A DNA stretch of 64,000 nt, from assembly GCA_039619475.1 (NCBI GenBank), contig CM077115.1:29153083-29217082 (forward strand), given 5' to 3'. The notes under the pieces are model-generated. The model had not been told where the DNA came from and did no database searches. It saw only the letters and a list, made by a program, of their open reading frames with translations. Shown piece by piece: positions 33,701 to 45,010 of the stretch. Both the position numbers and the translations under genes were made by a program. The number at the start of each line of letters is the position of its first letter. Positions within the stretch are counted from its first letter, which is position 1. The stretch is from Icerya purchasi. Lineage: Eukaryota > Arthropoda > Insecta > Hemiptera > Monophlebidae.

Positions 33701-34041
33701 AAGCAGTTTAATTGAATACGTGCCGAGAAGTTTACTACTATCAGCTATGCTCGCATCTCAACGGATTTTCATGATGAATTTCATTATCTCCATTTCAGTT
33801 TTTCCAGTTTCCTTCATCCTATTAAATGTTTTACCGTTCTGCTCTAAATCTTCCATCAACGTATCACCAGAATTTAATTTTCCAATGAGCTCTCTCTTTC
33901 CTACACATGTCATTTTCTCAACTCTTTCGACGGCCCAAATGAAATTACTTCTACCACCTTTTTTTTTTATCCCGCTTTCAATTAGATTCTGTGTCTTTTA
34001 AACTTCCCTTCTTTTCCTTCATTTTCTACGCCGAATCTATT

Positions 34042-34289
34042 TTTTTTTTTTTTTTTTTTTTTATGGGTACGCCAACGAAGAGCAACAGCCCAATCAGCCA
34101 AGGAATCTAAGTAATTGTTCAAAAGGAGAATAACATATTAGATTTCAATCTGGTGCGAGATTGAATGAATGAAAGAAGCTAGAATAGGAACAACTGACAA
34201 GGAAAGAAATGAGAGAACATAAGAATCATTGTATGGAGTAGGAAGACGAAGATCCAAAAGCCGAGAATAAAAGAGAGAACGTTCTAAAA
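34042..34289 (-). mobile_element. short 5'-truncated family A insertion with target duplication
   Basis: A poly-T run from 34040 to 34062 marks the tail of a minus-strand copy, followed by 3' UTR. Some 14-16 bp of flanking sequence, TACGCCGAATCTATT, occurs at both 34027-34041 and 34290-34304. This is a clear target duplication of a target-primed retroposition event. The body is about 250 bp. Confidence 0.75.
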
Positions 34290-34309
34290 TACGCCGAATC
34301 TATTTCTAT

Positions 34310-35028
34310 TCTACACGCTGTTATCTTTGTTTCCTCATCGCTGATTTACCATAAAATTTTTTATAATCCCGGGTTCTAAAAGTGCTTTACAGCTTAATTT
34401 AACTTTCCTGCTCCCTCTTCCAAATATGTAATACTTCCGATATTCATTCGATCGAGGTCGATCTTCTGTGGATTCCTGCTAAGCATAGAGCGTAATAAAT
34501 TAATGGATTTCATCAGCCTGTTCTTCCATTTTCATTCGGGTACATTTTTAGCTCATAATATAACTCTTTTTTCCTTAAATGGCTCATTTCAAACTACGGT
34601 TCGACTCTTTACTTTACTTTATTTCCTAATTCTGGCTCTTTTTACTTCTTTCGACTTCACTTCTCTTAAATGCTCTACAATTTCTGCTATTTATCGCGTT
34701 CGCTTTAACCACAGTCTCCTTTCCGCATCATTTTCGTCTTTTTCATCCCTTTTCCATGTAAATGTTAATAATCACATTTTATTTGAATGTTTGAACATTT
34801 TTACTGAACATCTACTCGTTTATATTAAAACTCGGTATCCCTACTCCTCTTATATGATGTGCTTCGTACATTCTCTCATTTCCTTTAGTTTCTGTTATTC
34901 CTGCCCTCGAATTATTTTTATCCGTTATCGTTAAATCTTATAAGAGTAGAACTTTATTTTCTCCCTTTTCTCCCTATTTCTTAGGCTAATGTGCTCGATG
35001 ACAAAGCCATCAAAAAAAAAAAAAAAAA
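34310..35028 (+). mobile_element. family A RNase H to 3' end, with poly-A tail
   Basis: Near 34446-34490 the plus strand reads EVDLLWIPAKHRA, the C-terminal RNase H block. The frame 34503-34934 follows, with RFNHSLLSASF and NNHILFECLN (zinc-finger region). A 19-A tail ends the element at about 35011-35029. Stops and frameshifts interrupt it. Confidence 0.6.
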
Positions 35029-35029
35029 A

Positions 35030-35630
35030 AATCGTTATAGAAAGCAACCTTCATGGAAGAACAGACGACTGGTGGAAAAACATCGAGGCAACGAAAGCAA
35101 TAAATAATGAAATGGTGCAAACAAAAAAGATGATAACTGCAAAGTACAAAAGTAATGACAAGATAATATCGCTGGTAATAAATGAAATTATTCCATCATT
35201 TACCCCCGTTAATGTGAACTTTCTTCCGGATATTTTACAAATTAAATTTTTAAAAGTTTTCGAATGTTTAATACAAATAAAAAAAGGACATGCTGTCCCG
35301 GAAGCTTTTGACAGAACCTTTTTACCCGTAAACTCAGTGTGGCGATACTACAACATAGCGGTAGATTTGATTTCTTTTGCAGTGTTAAAATCATCGGCTG
35401 AAGAGAAGCATAACTTCATTTTGGTTCAAAAAAAGAAAAAACACCATCAGACAATCTCTCACGCTTTTTTTCTTAAATACCAATTTTAAACTTCCATTAG
35501 TATCACGATTTTTCCTATAACGTAAAATATTATTTAAACATATTTTTTAACCAATTTTAGGCATTCGGTGGACCAATTTTGTAAGTTTGTTGTAATTTTT
35601 TAATTTTCTTTTTTTTTGGGGAGGGGGGAG
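35030..35630 (+). other. unassigned stretch with a 150-codon open frame
   Basis: An open reading continues from the poly-A tail through about 35489 (LHGRTDDWWKNIEATKAI...). I do not recognise any domain, and its start overlaps the tail of the preceding element. Lysine-rich, AT-driven composition suggests chance or unidentified retroelement coding. Confidence 0.25.
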
Positions 35631-35639
35631 GAATTCACG

Positions 35640-36230
35640 CTCGACCACTATCAATATCGAAAGAAACCAAATAAAATTTATTATCACCTGCTTTCTCCTA
35701 TTCCTTGTTTTTTTCTATCATCCGCATTTCTTCGCCACCTTCTGCCACTTTTTTTATACGGTTGAAAAGAAGTGACTATTATACAGTAGCGAGGGCTGTC
35801 GGTCAAACCATCTGTCAAAGTTACTGCTCAATTGACATCAGTACCGTTGTTGATTCCATTATTCGTCTACATTCTTAAGTCATACTTTACTACCTTCTGC
35901 CAATTTCGCTTTTCGCTGATTCTCCCTTCACATTGTCCTCTTCATTCTAATAATGCACTTCTTTTATGTTGTTATTAAGTGTGTTCATTTCATTCTGTCG
36001 AACGTTCTACTTTGTATTCCAGTTTTCAGTAACTTGATCTACTACGCCTCTTACATCCAGTACTTTCCTTCGAAACACATCATTCCTGCTGCATTGATTA
36101 TTTCTCATTAAATAGATTTTATATCGCATTAAAGCACGGTGTTCGCCGCTCTTTCTTTTTCTAATTGTTTCTCGGTAATGATCTTTAAGAAATCCAAAAA
36201 GGAAAAAGAAAAAAAACACCAATATTACTT
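35640..36230 (+). mobile_element. family A fragment (degraded)
   Basis: T-rich sequence with a PSHCPLHSNNALLL-like reading at about 35924-35965, matching the cysteine/histidine stretch of other family A copies. It is heavily broken, with no clear tail. Confidence 0.4.
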
Positions 36231-36609
36231 ATTATAAAAACATCAAACAAACGTGGCTGTACAACATTTACCGACAAATGCCTGTGCACAATAATTCGGA
36301 CAGATTTCGGGGTGGAATATGTGATGGAACAGGGCAGAGTAGCAAAAGTCTAGAATAGAAAGAAATGTCAAAGTTCAGAGTAATTAAACATAAAATTCGT
36401 AATAGTTCTATGAAATTCCTACTTTCATGGAATCAATCGCATTAGCTGACCATCTCCATCGTCAAAGTACGTCAGATTCAATGAATACGGGAGTGACAAA
36501 AGGAATGTGAATTAACACAAAAACGAACCAGATTACTCGGAAATATATCGAAGGAAAAAGAGCCGAAAAAGCATTAAAAAAATAGACAAGAAAACCGAAA
36601 TATGAATAA

Positions 36610-36930
36610 GGAAGGCTTTTTTTTATACCTTTCTCTTTGTTATTTTTTCACTTTCCTTCCTTCTTTCTTCTCCTTTTTTTTCCGTCTTTGTCACAATGCT
36701 ACGGACCACTTGGTAAATAATAATCCCTTCTATACGACCAACTTTTAGCTTTGGATCTTCCTACTCCCTTTAACGCTATCTATATTCTTTTCATCCCATT
36801 ACCCTCAGTTATTCCGTTGCTGCAGTCCTTTGTTTTTTATATTTCTGACCGCCTGGCTATTTAGTTCTATCTCTTAATTTATCATGTTGTTGAGTCAAGG
36901 CCGCTGGCACGCTCAGGGTAGGAAAAAAAA
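36610..36930 (+). mobile_element. family A 3' end with short poly-A
   Basis: The C-terminus ISDRLAI is encoded at about 36841-36862. The 3' UTR CATGTTGTTGAGTCAAGGCCGCTGG follows, and a short A run at 36920-36928. The terminus and UTR match the minus-strand copy at 11829-11930 nearly base for base, showing both derive from one subfamily. Confidence 0.65.
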
Positions 36931-36947
36931 TAATGTTATCGGCAGAA

Positions 36948-37910
36948 GCGAAGATTTAGACATGGACTGTTTGGCCCCTACGCTGATGACCTGGCGTTAC
37001 TGGCGGACAGCTTTGATGATGCGGTTAAGCAAATAAACAACTTAAAAGAGGCGGCCGAAAAAGTTAGAGATATCATTTGAAAAAACCAAATACACGACCG
37101 ATCTAGAACATTCCCCGAATTGGATGGAAACAAAGTACGGAAATTCAAATACTTGGGAGAAATAATTCAGCCTAGTGGATTAGACAAATAAACGAATAAG
37201 TTGAGAGTGACAACGATGGAAACCCGCATTCCAACTAACGAGAAACGTGTATAATAAGAAATCACTGTTCCATCAATGCAAAAATTAAGCATACTATAAT
37301 TCGGCCATAAAACCGGAAAGTTTATACGCATCTAAATGCTTGGCTCTAAACACAGCAAAGCAAATGGAAGAAATTGAAATGAAAGAAAGAAAGATTATTA
37401 GAAGAATTCTGGGGCCGAAATAGGAAAACGGAATGTTGAAATTGAGAAGCAATAAAGAAGTTTATGAAAACATTGAAAAATTAGGTGACACTATACGGAA
37501 AAGAAGAGTGAAACTGTACGGACATTTGAAAAGAATGAACAGAAAAAGGATGACGAAGAAACTGTTTGACTATTTCGACAAAAACGCAAACACAAAGCTG
37601 AACTGGTTTCCGGAGGTGAAAAGTGACCTTGCAGAAATGGGAATAAACGAAGAAGAACTAAACAATAGAAACAAATTTCGAAGAAAGGTACAGGATTAGA
37701 AGGGGTTCATAGGAAAAAGGAAGAACGGGAGCAGTTTGGATAAGTGAAAAAAAGATCCGGCACGGGAAGCTGATGAAGATGTACTGGAGGGAGCGGAGAA
37801 AAAATGACAGGATGCATCATAATACGCGGTCCAAAGACGGCCAAAATCGCTGAAATGTTATCGTAATCAATTTAAATGAATAGGAAACAATACATCATCA
37901 TATCGGTAAG
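36948..37910 (+). mobile_element. RTE-like non-LTR RT relic
   Basis: The plus strand shows FGPYADDLALLADSFDDA, with an intact YADD at 36979-36990, then FKYLGE and the C-terminal block LRSNKEVYENIEKLGDTIRKRRVKLYGHLKRMN at 37436-37540. KWFPEV-like and EEELNNRNKFRRKV blocks follow to 37699. The 3' end near 37895-37910 carries ATCATC repeats. Several stops lie between the YADD and the C-terminal frame, and the 5' half is missing. Confidence 0.7.
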
Positions 37911-39370
37911 GAGAGCCTATTTTTAAGGGTTATATCTATTATGAAAAACTACACGTATTTATATTTGTCGCAACGAAAAATAATGCGGCTTCGGAGAAAT
38001 TATCTGTGAAATGGTTGCTTTTGATTTACACCAAAGTGATGCAACCGACGAATTAATGTAGCATATTTAGTTACTACATGACGGAGAAATATACCAGCCG
38101 GCGAATACCAAGAAATCATAGATGGACACCGAGAGAGCTGAATCATAGTGATTCTCCTCTATCTGTTTCTACGAATGTGTTACAATAAAATTACTTGTGA
38201 TATATAATCCTGCGCAGAGAACGAATGGGAATTTAACTCCAAACTCGCTTTTGCCATTGCATCTACGACTTCATTAATAGCTGTGTAAAACGTTTAAATT
38301 ATCATTTTTTCCCATTGTGCTACAACATTTTTTCTTTTTTTTTTTTTTTATTTCGCATATAAAAAAGTGCCAAGTTTATACAATTAAAGTTACTCTATTC
38401 GTAATGTGGAAAGAACGTTTGTACATATTAAAAATGTATTAGTTTAAACGGTGTACTTTAAAGGTCTAATGATGGCAAAGTTTTCAAAAAATTTGTCAGC
38501 CAGTTCCACTGGTCTCAATCATGTTACCGTTATTATCATTATTAGTATTACTTTTTTCATTTTTTTTTTTTTAAACACATACCAGCATTTGTAATAATTT
38601 CTGTTTTACAATATCACCGCATTTTTTTTTACGAATTAATCACAATTATTTCCTCCTCTGTAGCAGAGACATTCCTAAATTATTCTTATTATTATCTGCT
38701 GTTTTTGTTTTTTTTTACGGTGAATTCAACGAATCAGAATAATTGTAAAGGCAGCAGCGTAATTTTTCGGTTATTTACTAACGTGCTAGTTCATTTAGCT
38801 GTGGCAGATTTTCCTACGATTTGAACAGATTAGCGATTTTCATTTTCAACCGAAATGGCCGCCATTTACAAATGGAAAAAAGTATTTGCGAATATAAAAA
38901 ATGTCAGTTATGGCAACAGTAGACAGTAGTAGAACGGGGATAAATACGAACCGGTATGGGGAAGAGCGAATGTCGGTCGTTGCTAAGCAGATTGGAAAGT
39001 AGACTCGGAAGTCTTTAAAAGTGAATTCTTTTGGTATAAAATCATTGCGATCAATTAACCAGGCAAGAGGAAATTTATACCGTTTTAATTAATAGAGAGA
39101 AACGATTTCAGACTACATTATGGAAAATGGAAAAAGGTGGAAATATTTTTAGGCCAGTGTTTAGCCGACTTCAAGGCAATGTCGCAGTGTTCCCGTAAAA
39201 TTTATCAAAAACTCTACCTCATGATGATAAAATGCATAGCGCAACGGAATAAACTGTTGCCTCATTAATTATTGTTTTTCCGCGTGTTTCTGCTATATTT
39301 TTACTTGACTTTAGTAGTAGATCGCTTATTGTAACATTCATTAAATGGCAAAAAATACCCCATAAAGGGT
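37911..39370. other. AT-rich intergenic stretch
   Basis: T runs near 38335-38350 and 38558-38571 are the only distinct features. No gene is recognised. Confidence 0.4.
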
Positions 39371-39377
39371 TAAGTAA

Positions 39378-40151
39378 AAGAATAAAATGTTTTTTTCTGA
39401 AAAATAAATACCGACTTCAAGGTAATAAAAAATGCACTAAAAAGTAAAATATAATTACTCCCGATAAGAAAATATATTTCAGGGTGTGATATAACACTTA
39501 AGTGGTGATATCGTAATTCTTATACAACATTAATACCTTAATTAGAGTCGGCATCAAATTCATGTTACAATATCTAGGAACAATTTAATGAACATTTAAT
39601 GCAGTTTTTTAAATTATTATTGTAATATGAATTTAATGCCGGCTTTAATTAAGGTACTAATGTTGTATAAGAATTACGATATCACCACTTAAGTGTTATA
39701 TCACACCCTGAAATATATTTTCTTATCGGGAGTAATTATTTTTTACTTTTTAGTGCATTTTTTATTACTTTAAAGTCGGTATTTATTTTTTGTAAAAAAA
39801 AGTAATTTATTTTACAATTTTTAGCGTTATGCTTGATTTTTTTTTTTTTTACTTGTAAAAAATCAATTACAACGACAGATCTTTGACCGAAATAACGAGG
39901 CTACGAAATTTGTTTCCCCGCAAAGAAGACCTCACATAATACACCTTAAGCATTATTAAGGATAACTCAAAAACTACCGGTCAGATCTTGATCAAATTTA
40001 AATGGGACCACATGAGAAGTACCAGCTTTCAAATAAAATAAGAATCGTCAAAATCGGTTCACCTAGAAAAAAGTTCTGAGGTAAAACACATAAAAAAAAT
40101 AAATACAGTCGCATTGAGAACTTCCTCCTTTTTTTAAGGTCGGTTAAAAAA
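39378..40151 (+). repeat. foldback element, copy 2
   Basis: Arms at about 39378-39590 and 39620-39805 are reverse complements and match the arms of copy 1 (6082-6850). The unique tail (39806-40151) matches 6521-6850, including AACTCAAAAACTACCGGTCAG and GTTCACCTAGAAAAAAGTTC, and ends AAGGTCGGTTAAAAAA. It is non-coding. Confidence 0.7.
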
Positions 40152-40519
40152 CTGGCGAAATGACGAAGGCTAAGCCGAAAAGAAAAAGAAAAAAATGACA
40201 AAATAAAATTATCAAGCTACAAAATATGACAAAAAGAGAAAAAAAAACGACAAAAGAAAACAAATTTACCGGTAAAAATGAATTCGCCAAATCGTAGGTG
40301 AACAAAAAAAAAAAACAATTAATTTTACGATTAATTCTTCAAACGTGGAATAGCAGCTAGAAGCGAAATATAAAATAAAGTCAACTGCGAGATATAAATT
40401 CTCAGAGTATGTAGAAAATTTTAATAGTTATTTTTATTAATGTTGTCGAAAGAGACGATTTTATGTAGTTTCAACGCTGTTTTGAGAATAATTTACGAAT
40501 AAATTAGTATTTCACTTAC

Positions 40520-40570
40520 CGAGTGAGTCCCAGGTGATTTCTCCCGAACCATAAAAAACCGTAGCATGAC
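40520..40570 (-). CDS. candidate first coding exon of an unknown host gene
   Basis: The minus strand reads ATGGTTCGGGAGAAATCACC... for 11 codons (MVREKSPGTHS) from 40552, then a consensus donor GTAAGTG beginning at 40519. A second in-frame ATG at 40570 would add six residues; an in-frame TAG lies further upstream. The peptide is too short to identify. Support comes from the donor, the less AT-rich context and the promoter-like boxes just upstream. No later exon was recognised. It could equally be a non-coding first exon or chance. Confidence 0.3.
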
Positions 40571-40700
40571 CCGATGTTTGCTGTCTTGTAAATGCGACAA
40601 CTATAATACGTAGCTCGGCCTAACGTTTTGGGCGGGATTTCGACTGTTGTAACGCCCGCGGTCGTTGCGAGAACCAATCAGAAATCACGCTAAAGACTTG
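40571..40700 (-). promoter_or_regulatory. promoter-like segment with CCAAT and GC boxes
   Basis: The segment is CpG-richer than its surroundings. It contains CCAAT at 40674-40678 in the NF-Y-like context ACCAATCAG, and a GC box GGGCGGG at 40630-40636. Both lie 75-160 bp upstream of the candidate minus-strand exon at 40520-40570. No TATA box is evident. The arrangement fits a TATA-less housekeeping-type promoter, but this is inference. Confidence 0.3.
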
Positions 40701-40911
40701 TCGAACGTCATTTCGACGCATTTGACTGTAAAATGTCACAGTCCGACATTGGCCCGACAGTGCAAATAAAAACGCGCGTGCTCCGAGTACGCTCTTCAAC
40801 GTGACATCATTATCTGCGAAGCAATTTAGAAGCATTCCTAAACATTGTGTTCCGTCAATGCGAGACATTTTTTCGAAAAAATTCCTTTCTAACTTTATGT
40901 TTTCATACAAA

Positions 40912-42249
40912 CCATTCGAATGTTACACGGTCTCGTAAAAATTACCAACTCACCGCAAACGACCAAAATATGGAATTCTTCCACTGTTCCGAGTGCGCTA
41001 TTAGTTATTTTTATTTATTTATTTATTTATTTATTTATTTTTTGATTATTACAAAATTACGTAACTTAATTTTTCTCCTCAGCTCTACGGGTTTTAAATT
41101 ACAGCGGACGCATTACTAATTTCGAAACGCTACAGTCTAGGATGTTTAAGTATCACGCTGACCGAAATTGGTTTAATAATTTGCTGTGAAACATTTAAAC
41201 AGCTTTTAAGATTTTTTCGGAAAAAGTGCCTGTTTCTAAGAGAAAGAGAGAGAGAGAAAAAAAACGATCGGTCCATCCATACTTTAAAAAAGGCGACAAT
41301 TAAGGAAAAATTCGTAGAAATATGTTTTGGAAAAAATCGGTTTGTAAAAATCGCGAAAAGAAAAATAATGAACAGAAAGTATGATGTATTTGTTGAAAAT
41401 ATGAGTAAGATCGACTTGTTAAATTCAAATTCGGTTAATAATTTTTTGAAAAAGCGAAAACTGCGAGAAAACGTATTTTTTCAAAATTAAATTAGTCAGT
41501 CTTTCGAAAGAAACTGTAGTTTTCAATGTTGCTTAAATCTATGATTAAAATTTTATCCGTAAGTAGTAGTAATTTTTTTTAATTGTAAAATCAGGTGTTC
41601 CAGAGAAAGAAGATTAGCGTTTATTTCGATAATAGTCCTGTATTCATAGCGCGCCTTCTTTTCTGTAATTCATTTTTCCCTGACAGCATCTCCAAATTAT
41701 CTATTGCATTTTAAAAATTCCGATTGTGTTTGTGACGTAGCAATTTTTCGACTGTTCCTACCTACGACTTCTGTTCTCAGTTCATTTCCGCTCCATATTT
41801 AATTACTGGTCCTTTGCCTATGCCTCTAGCTTTCAAAATCAGACAAAATACGAAATTCGTGTTTTCCACTCTCGATGCTTTTAAATCTTCCCTAATCCCA
41901 GCAATTCTTAATCAAGTAAAATACGGTAGGCCCCCTTCTTCGTCTGCAGTCATATTTAGGCTTTCGCATTCTATCTAAACATCTTTCGCTGAGTTTATCC
42001 AATCTTTCCCCTACTTTTCTCCATATTTTTCAAAACTGACGTTTTACCTGCAGGAAAATTGTCTACGTCTTAACTTTTTCTCGACAAACATGTACATTCT
42101 TATTTTCAATCAATTTTGCCCATCTTTCTTAATCCCTTAATTTCTTCTTTCTCGACCGGCAGCTATGTAGTAATTCCCGAGTAGAATCAGTTCCTTATAT
42201 CCCACCCTCTTTTACCGGTGGTTCTCGGGAGTTTAGTGTAATTTAACCT
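40912..42249. other. AT-rich stretch, (TTTA)n tract
   Basis: A (TTTA)n tract lies at 41004-41041. The T-rich part after about 41640 may be upstream coding sequence of the family A relic that follows, but no motif can be confirmed. Confidence 0.35.
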
Positions 42250-42484
42250 CTTTCACTCTCCCTGATATTAATTTTTGTAAGTGTTTTTTCGTCTTCCTTC
42301 CTTTTGGTCCATCTTTGCTGTCGAAGTTATGGTAATCTTAGGCTCTATTATGTATACCTCCTCTCATCACGTCCCTTCCGATTTTTTCATTATTTCTGAT
42401 TCCATGAATGCTTTCCAGGTCCTAGTAGTCACTCTTCTGACTTTTTCATTCTTTGTATACGTTTTCTTATTTATAATCTTTTCT

Positions 42485-42490
42485 AGCTTC

Positions 42491-42553
<63 letters not shown>

Positions 42554-42556
42554 ATA
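42485..42556. repeat. long (TA)n microsatellite
   Basis: About 65 bp of nearly pure TA, followed by a short (TG)n tract. It lies at the left junction of the composite insertion in the RNase H relic. Confidence 0.9.
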
Positions 42557-42577
42557 TATGTATGTGTGTGTGTGTAT

Positions 42578-42786
42578 ATTAATTACAACGTAATTCTTAG
42601 GCTACTCCCCATTAGAGGAAATGTCTCAAAAATATGCCCCAATTTTATGTAACGTTTGTTATGTTTTATAGAATTTTTGTGATTATGTATATTCATATGG
42701 ACCGATTTAGAATTATGTTGTAAATTTTGATCATTTTATACAAAGTATAGAAGGGAAAGAGATAGAATTATAAGCAAGAGGGGTCA
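42578..42786 (-). repeat. hairpin-family repeat, inverted and truncated copy
   Basis: On the minus strand this matches the body of the unit at 31381-31620: CCCTCTTGCTTATAATTCTA, TATAAAATGATCAAAATTTAC, and the end GCCTAAGAATTACGTTGT. The two GC palindromes at the unit start are missing. Confidence 0.7.
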
Positions 42787-42957
42787 AATTTTTACTGCTC
42801 TGTCTTGCATGTAACAATATTAAATAAAATATGTTTAAATATCCTAATTCTTTAGCAACATTCTTACATATCGTGCGTAAATTACCAAAACACTTCTGTG
42901 TTAAGAAAACAAAAAATGAATCGGACAACACAACCTGTAACAACGTTCACCAGCTAT

Positions 42958-44514
42958 GGGGTAAGTTGTTACAGACGTCGGGTAAGTTATCACAAATTGA
43001 AATACTCGTATTTTAAAAGTGTATACATGTAATATGTTATGTTCAACGAAAATAATTGTATACTTAACAAAAAAATTCAGGTGTATATGTTTATAAATTG
43101 AAAAAAAATAATAGCTTTTGTAAGTTTCATAAAATTTTAAGATTCTTCATTAGTTACTCATCTACTAGGATTCGCTGCACCTGTACAACTAACTGGAGAC
43201 CATTTAATATTAAATGGTCTTTATAAAATTTTTTCGGAAATATTAACATCGGTGGGTATTTCAGTAAGCATTTACTGCAAACACCATTGTTGGCACTGGT
43301 CCTTTTTCAGCGAATGTAATAGCTGCTACTTGTTTACTACCTCTACTAGCAATTATTTTTGTTGATTTTTAAACCGTACTAATTCCAGTTTCGTCTACAT
43401 GGTAAATTTGTTTAGCAGTAACTTCATATTTTGCAAATAATTCCGCTAATTTATTCTGAAAATTTTTCACATTGGACTTATTAAAGTTTAAAGCTCTAGT
43501 CAAGCCCATTGTCTCTGGCTGGCTATGGAAAGCGAATGCCTGTTAATGAACCCAGTAAGCTAATCTTTTCCAGCCTTTTTGTTTAGAACCCAGTTAACGC
43601 GAACTTTTATTTTATTGGCATCTGCAAAATTGTAAGCAAGAATTTTAATATCTGTTGTTATTAAGCCAACATACATATATTTCTGAATATCGTTCTGTGT
43701 AATTTGAAAGCTTTTCATCTTGCTTATTATTAAATATTATTTTCGATTTAGCATATCCAATACATTTTTTGCTTAAATTATTTTCCCTATCACAAAAAAA
43801 TGTGAAAAATTCAATTAAAATTAAAAATATGTGTCCGTGATGGCATTTCCCATTCCACATTTAAAAATAAATTAAAACACAACATACCGTTATTATTTTC
43901 TATTTTCCTAAGGAAACGCTGCAAAGTTATGAAATTAATATTATGTTTTTTTCGTAGCCTCTCGTAACGATAATTCACTATACTGTACATCATAAGCAGA
44001 AATTTTGTACGTATTTCCTCTTGCTGCGTCTCTTTGGGTCTTCCTTAATTATTAACGTGGCATTATTATCAATGTAGAATAATGTGATATTTGTCATTTT
44101 TATAAATTTCTCTGACATTATTTAAAGTGATTGCCATGGGGTAAGTTGTCACACTGTAACAACTTACCCAGTACGGTACTTTTTTTTACATAATGTTATG
44201 TAACTTTAAATCCATTGAACTTATTTTCATATATTTGATGTAAAATTATACCTTATAGATGCCTCCATAATGCAATATGAGAGTTAAATACATATCTTTG
44301 CCTGAATGACAGAGATTTTCACTCGAAAAAAAAAAACAAAAAATTTATATGTCAAAGAGACGTGTTTTTTCGTTAAAACTCAAAACGTGGTAGATCAATG
44401 ACGACAAGAACTCATAGGACATGCTGTGGTGATACATGATATGTGCTATTAGTAATGCACACAAGTTTTTTTCACTGAAAAAACTGACTGTAACAACTTA
44501 CCCCACTTTCCCCT
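42958..44514 (-). mobile_element. Tigger/pogo-like DNA transposon relic
   Basis: Both ends carry the word GGGGTAAGTTGTTACAG (42958-42974, and its complement at 44488-44504). The right side continues CACTTTCCCCTATA to a TA dinucleotide target. The minus strand encodes parts of a Tigger transposase. An N-terminal psq-like helix-turn-helix with KKHNINFITLQRFLRK lies at about 43900-43960. The start of the DDE domain follows: TRALNFNKSNVKNFQ, YHVDETGISTV (43376-43410) with the first catalytic Asp, then KIIASRGSKQVAAITFAEKG. Stops and missing blocks show it is dead; the rest of the DDE domain is not seen. Confidence 0.75.
44138..44169. repeat. internal head-to-head TIR palindrome
   Basis: GGGGTAAGTTGTCAC directly abuts the near-inverse GTGTAACAACTTACCC. 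Each half is a copy of the element's own terminal repeat, so a TIR pair is embedded inside the Tigger relic, just upstream of the transposase start. Confidence 0.8.
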
Positions 44515-45010
44515 ATATACATATATATATATTGTATATAGGTATATATCGATTTGTTTTGGATCGCTGGTCACGTGGGCATTTAAAATGATGGTTTCTC
44601 TGGATCGCTTTGCTACATCTTTCCGTCTCTTTTTTTACTAACATTCCTGTCCTGATCTATTATTCTCATGTAAAAACTTCCGTTCCACAATTTGGTCAAC
44701 ATCGTTTTCTAGCATTCTCCTTTTTTTATTTGTTCGTTTAAGCTAGTTTCGATCTTATTCCTGGTTCTATTAACTTTTCGTTGCTCTTCCGGTTTTTTGT
44801 CATTTCCATTATTCGCTGACGATTTTACTATATTCTATTATCTTTCTCCCGTTTTCGTCTCGACTTGACACTTTCTTTAAATTGTCCAATCCTCCTGTGA
44901 TTCCAGTCATGTATTGTTTGAATATCTATCGTTATATATGCAGTTTTCATTCTCACTTGTCGTTACTCGGGCTTCCTGCTCAGTGTTCTGCTTCATAAAT
45001 CTTACCTTTG

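Larger units (their letters stand above)
42250..45010 (+). mobile_element. family A RNase H/zinc-finger relic split by a composite insertion
   Basis: The left half (about 42300-42440) reads FAVEVMVILGSI and SDFFIISDSMNAFQVLV, the Glu and second-Asp blocks of RNase HI. The right half starts about 44547 with IDLFWIAGHVGI, the next RNase H block. It continues to a CDSSHVLFEYLS zinc-finger reading near 44893-44925. The two halves are collinear parts of one domain, separated by about 2 kb that contains (TA)n, a hairpin-family repeat and a Tigger relic. Further frameshifts occur. Confidence 0.6.

Noticed and set aside
40620..40910. 96-codon minus-strand frame starting MYENIKLERNFF
   Set aside because: It covers the promoter-like segment with CCAAT and GC boxes and shows no domain; it is more likely open by chance in a CpG-richer stretch.
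42485..42560. Plus-strand frame encoding a long Tyr-Ile repeat
   Set aside because: It is translation of a (TA)n microsatellite, not a protein repeat.
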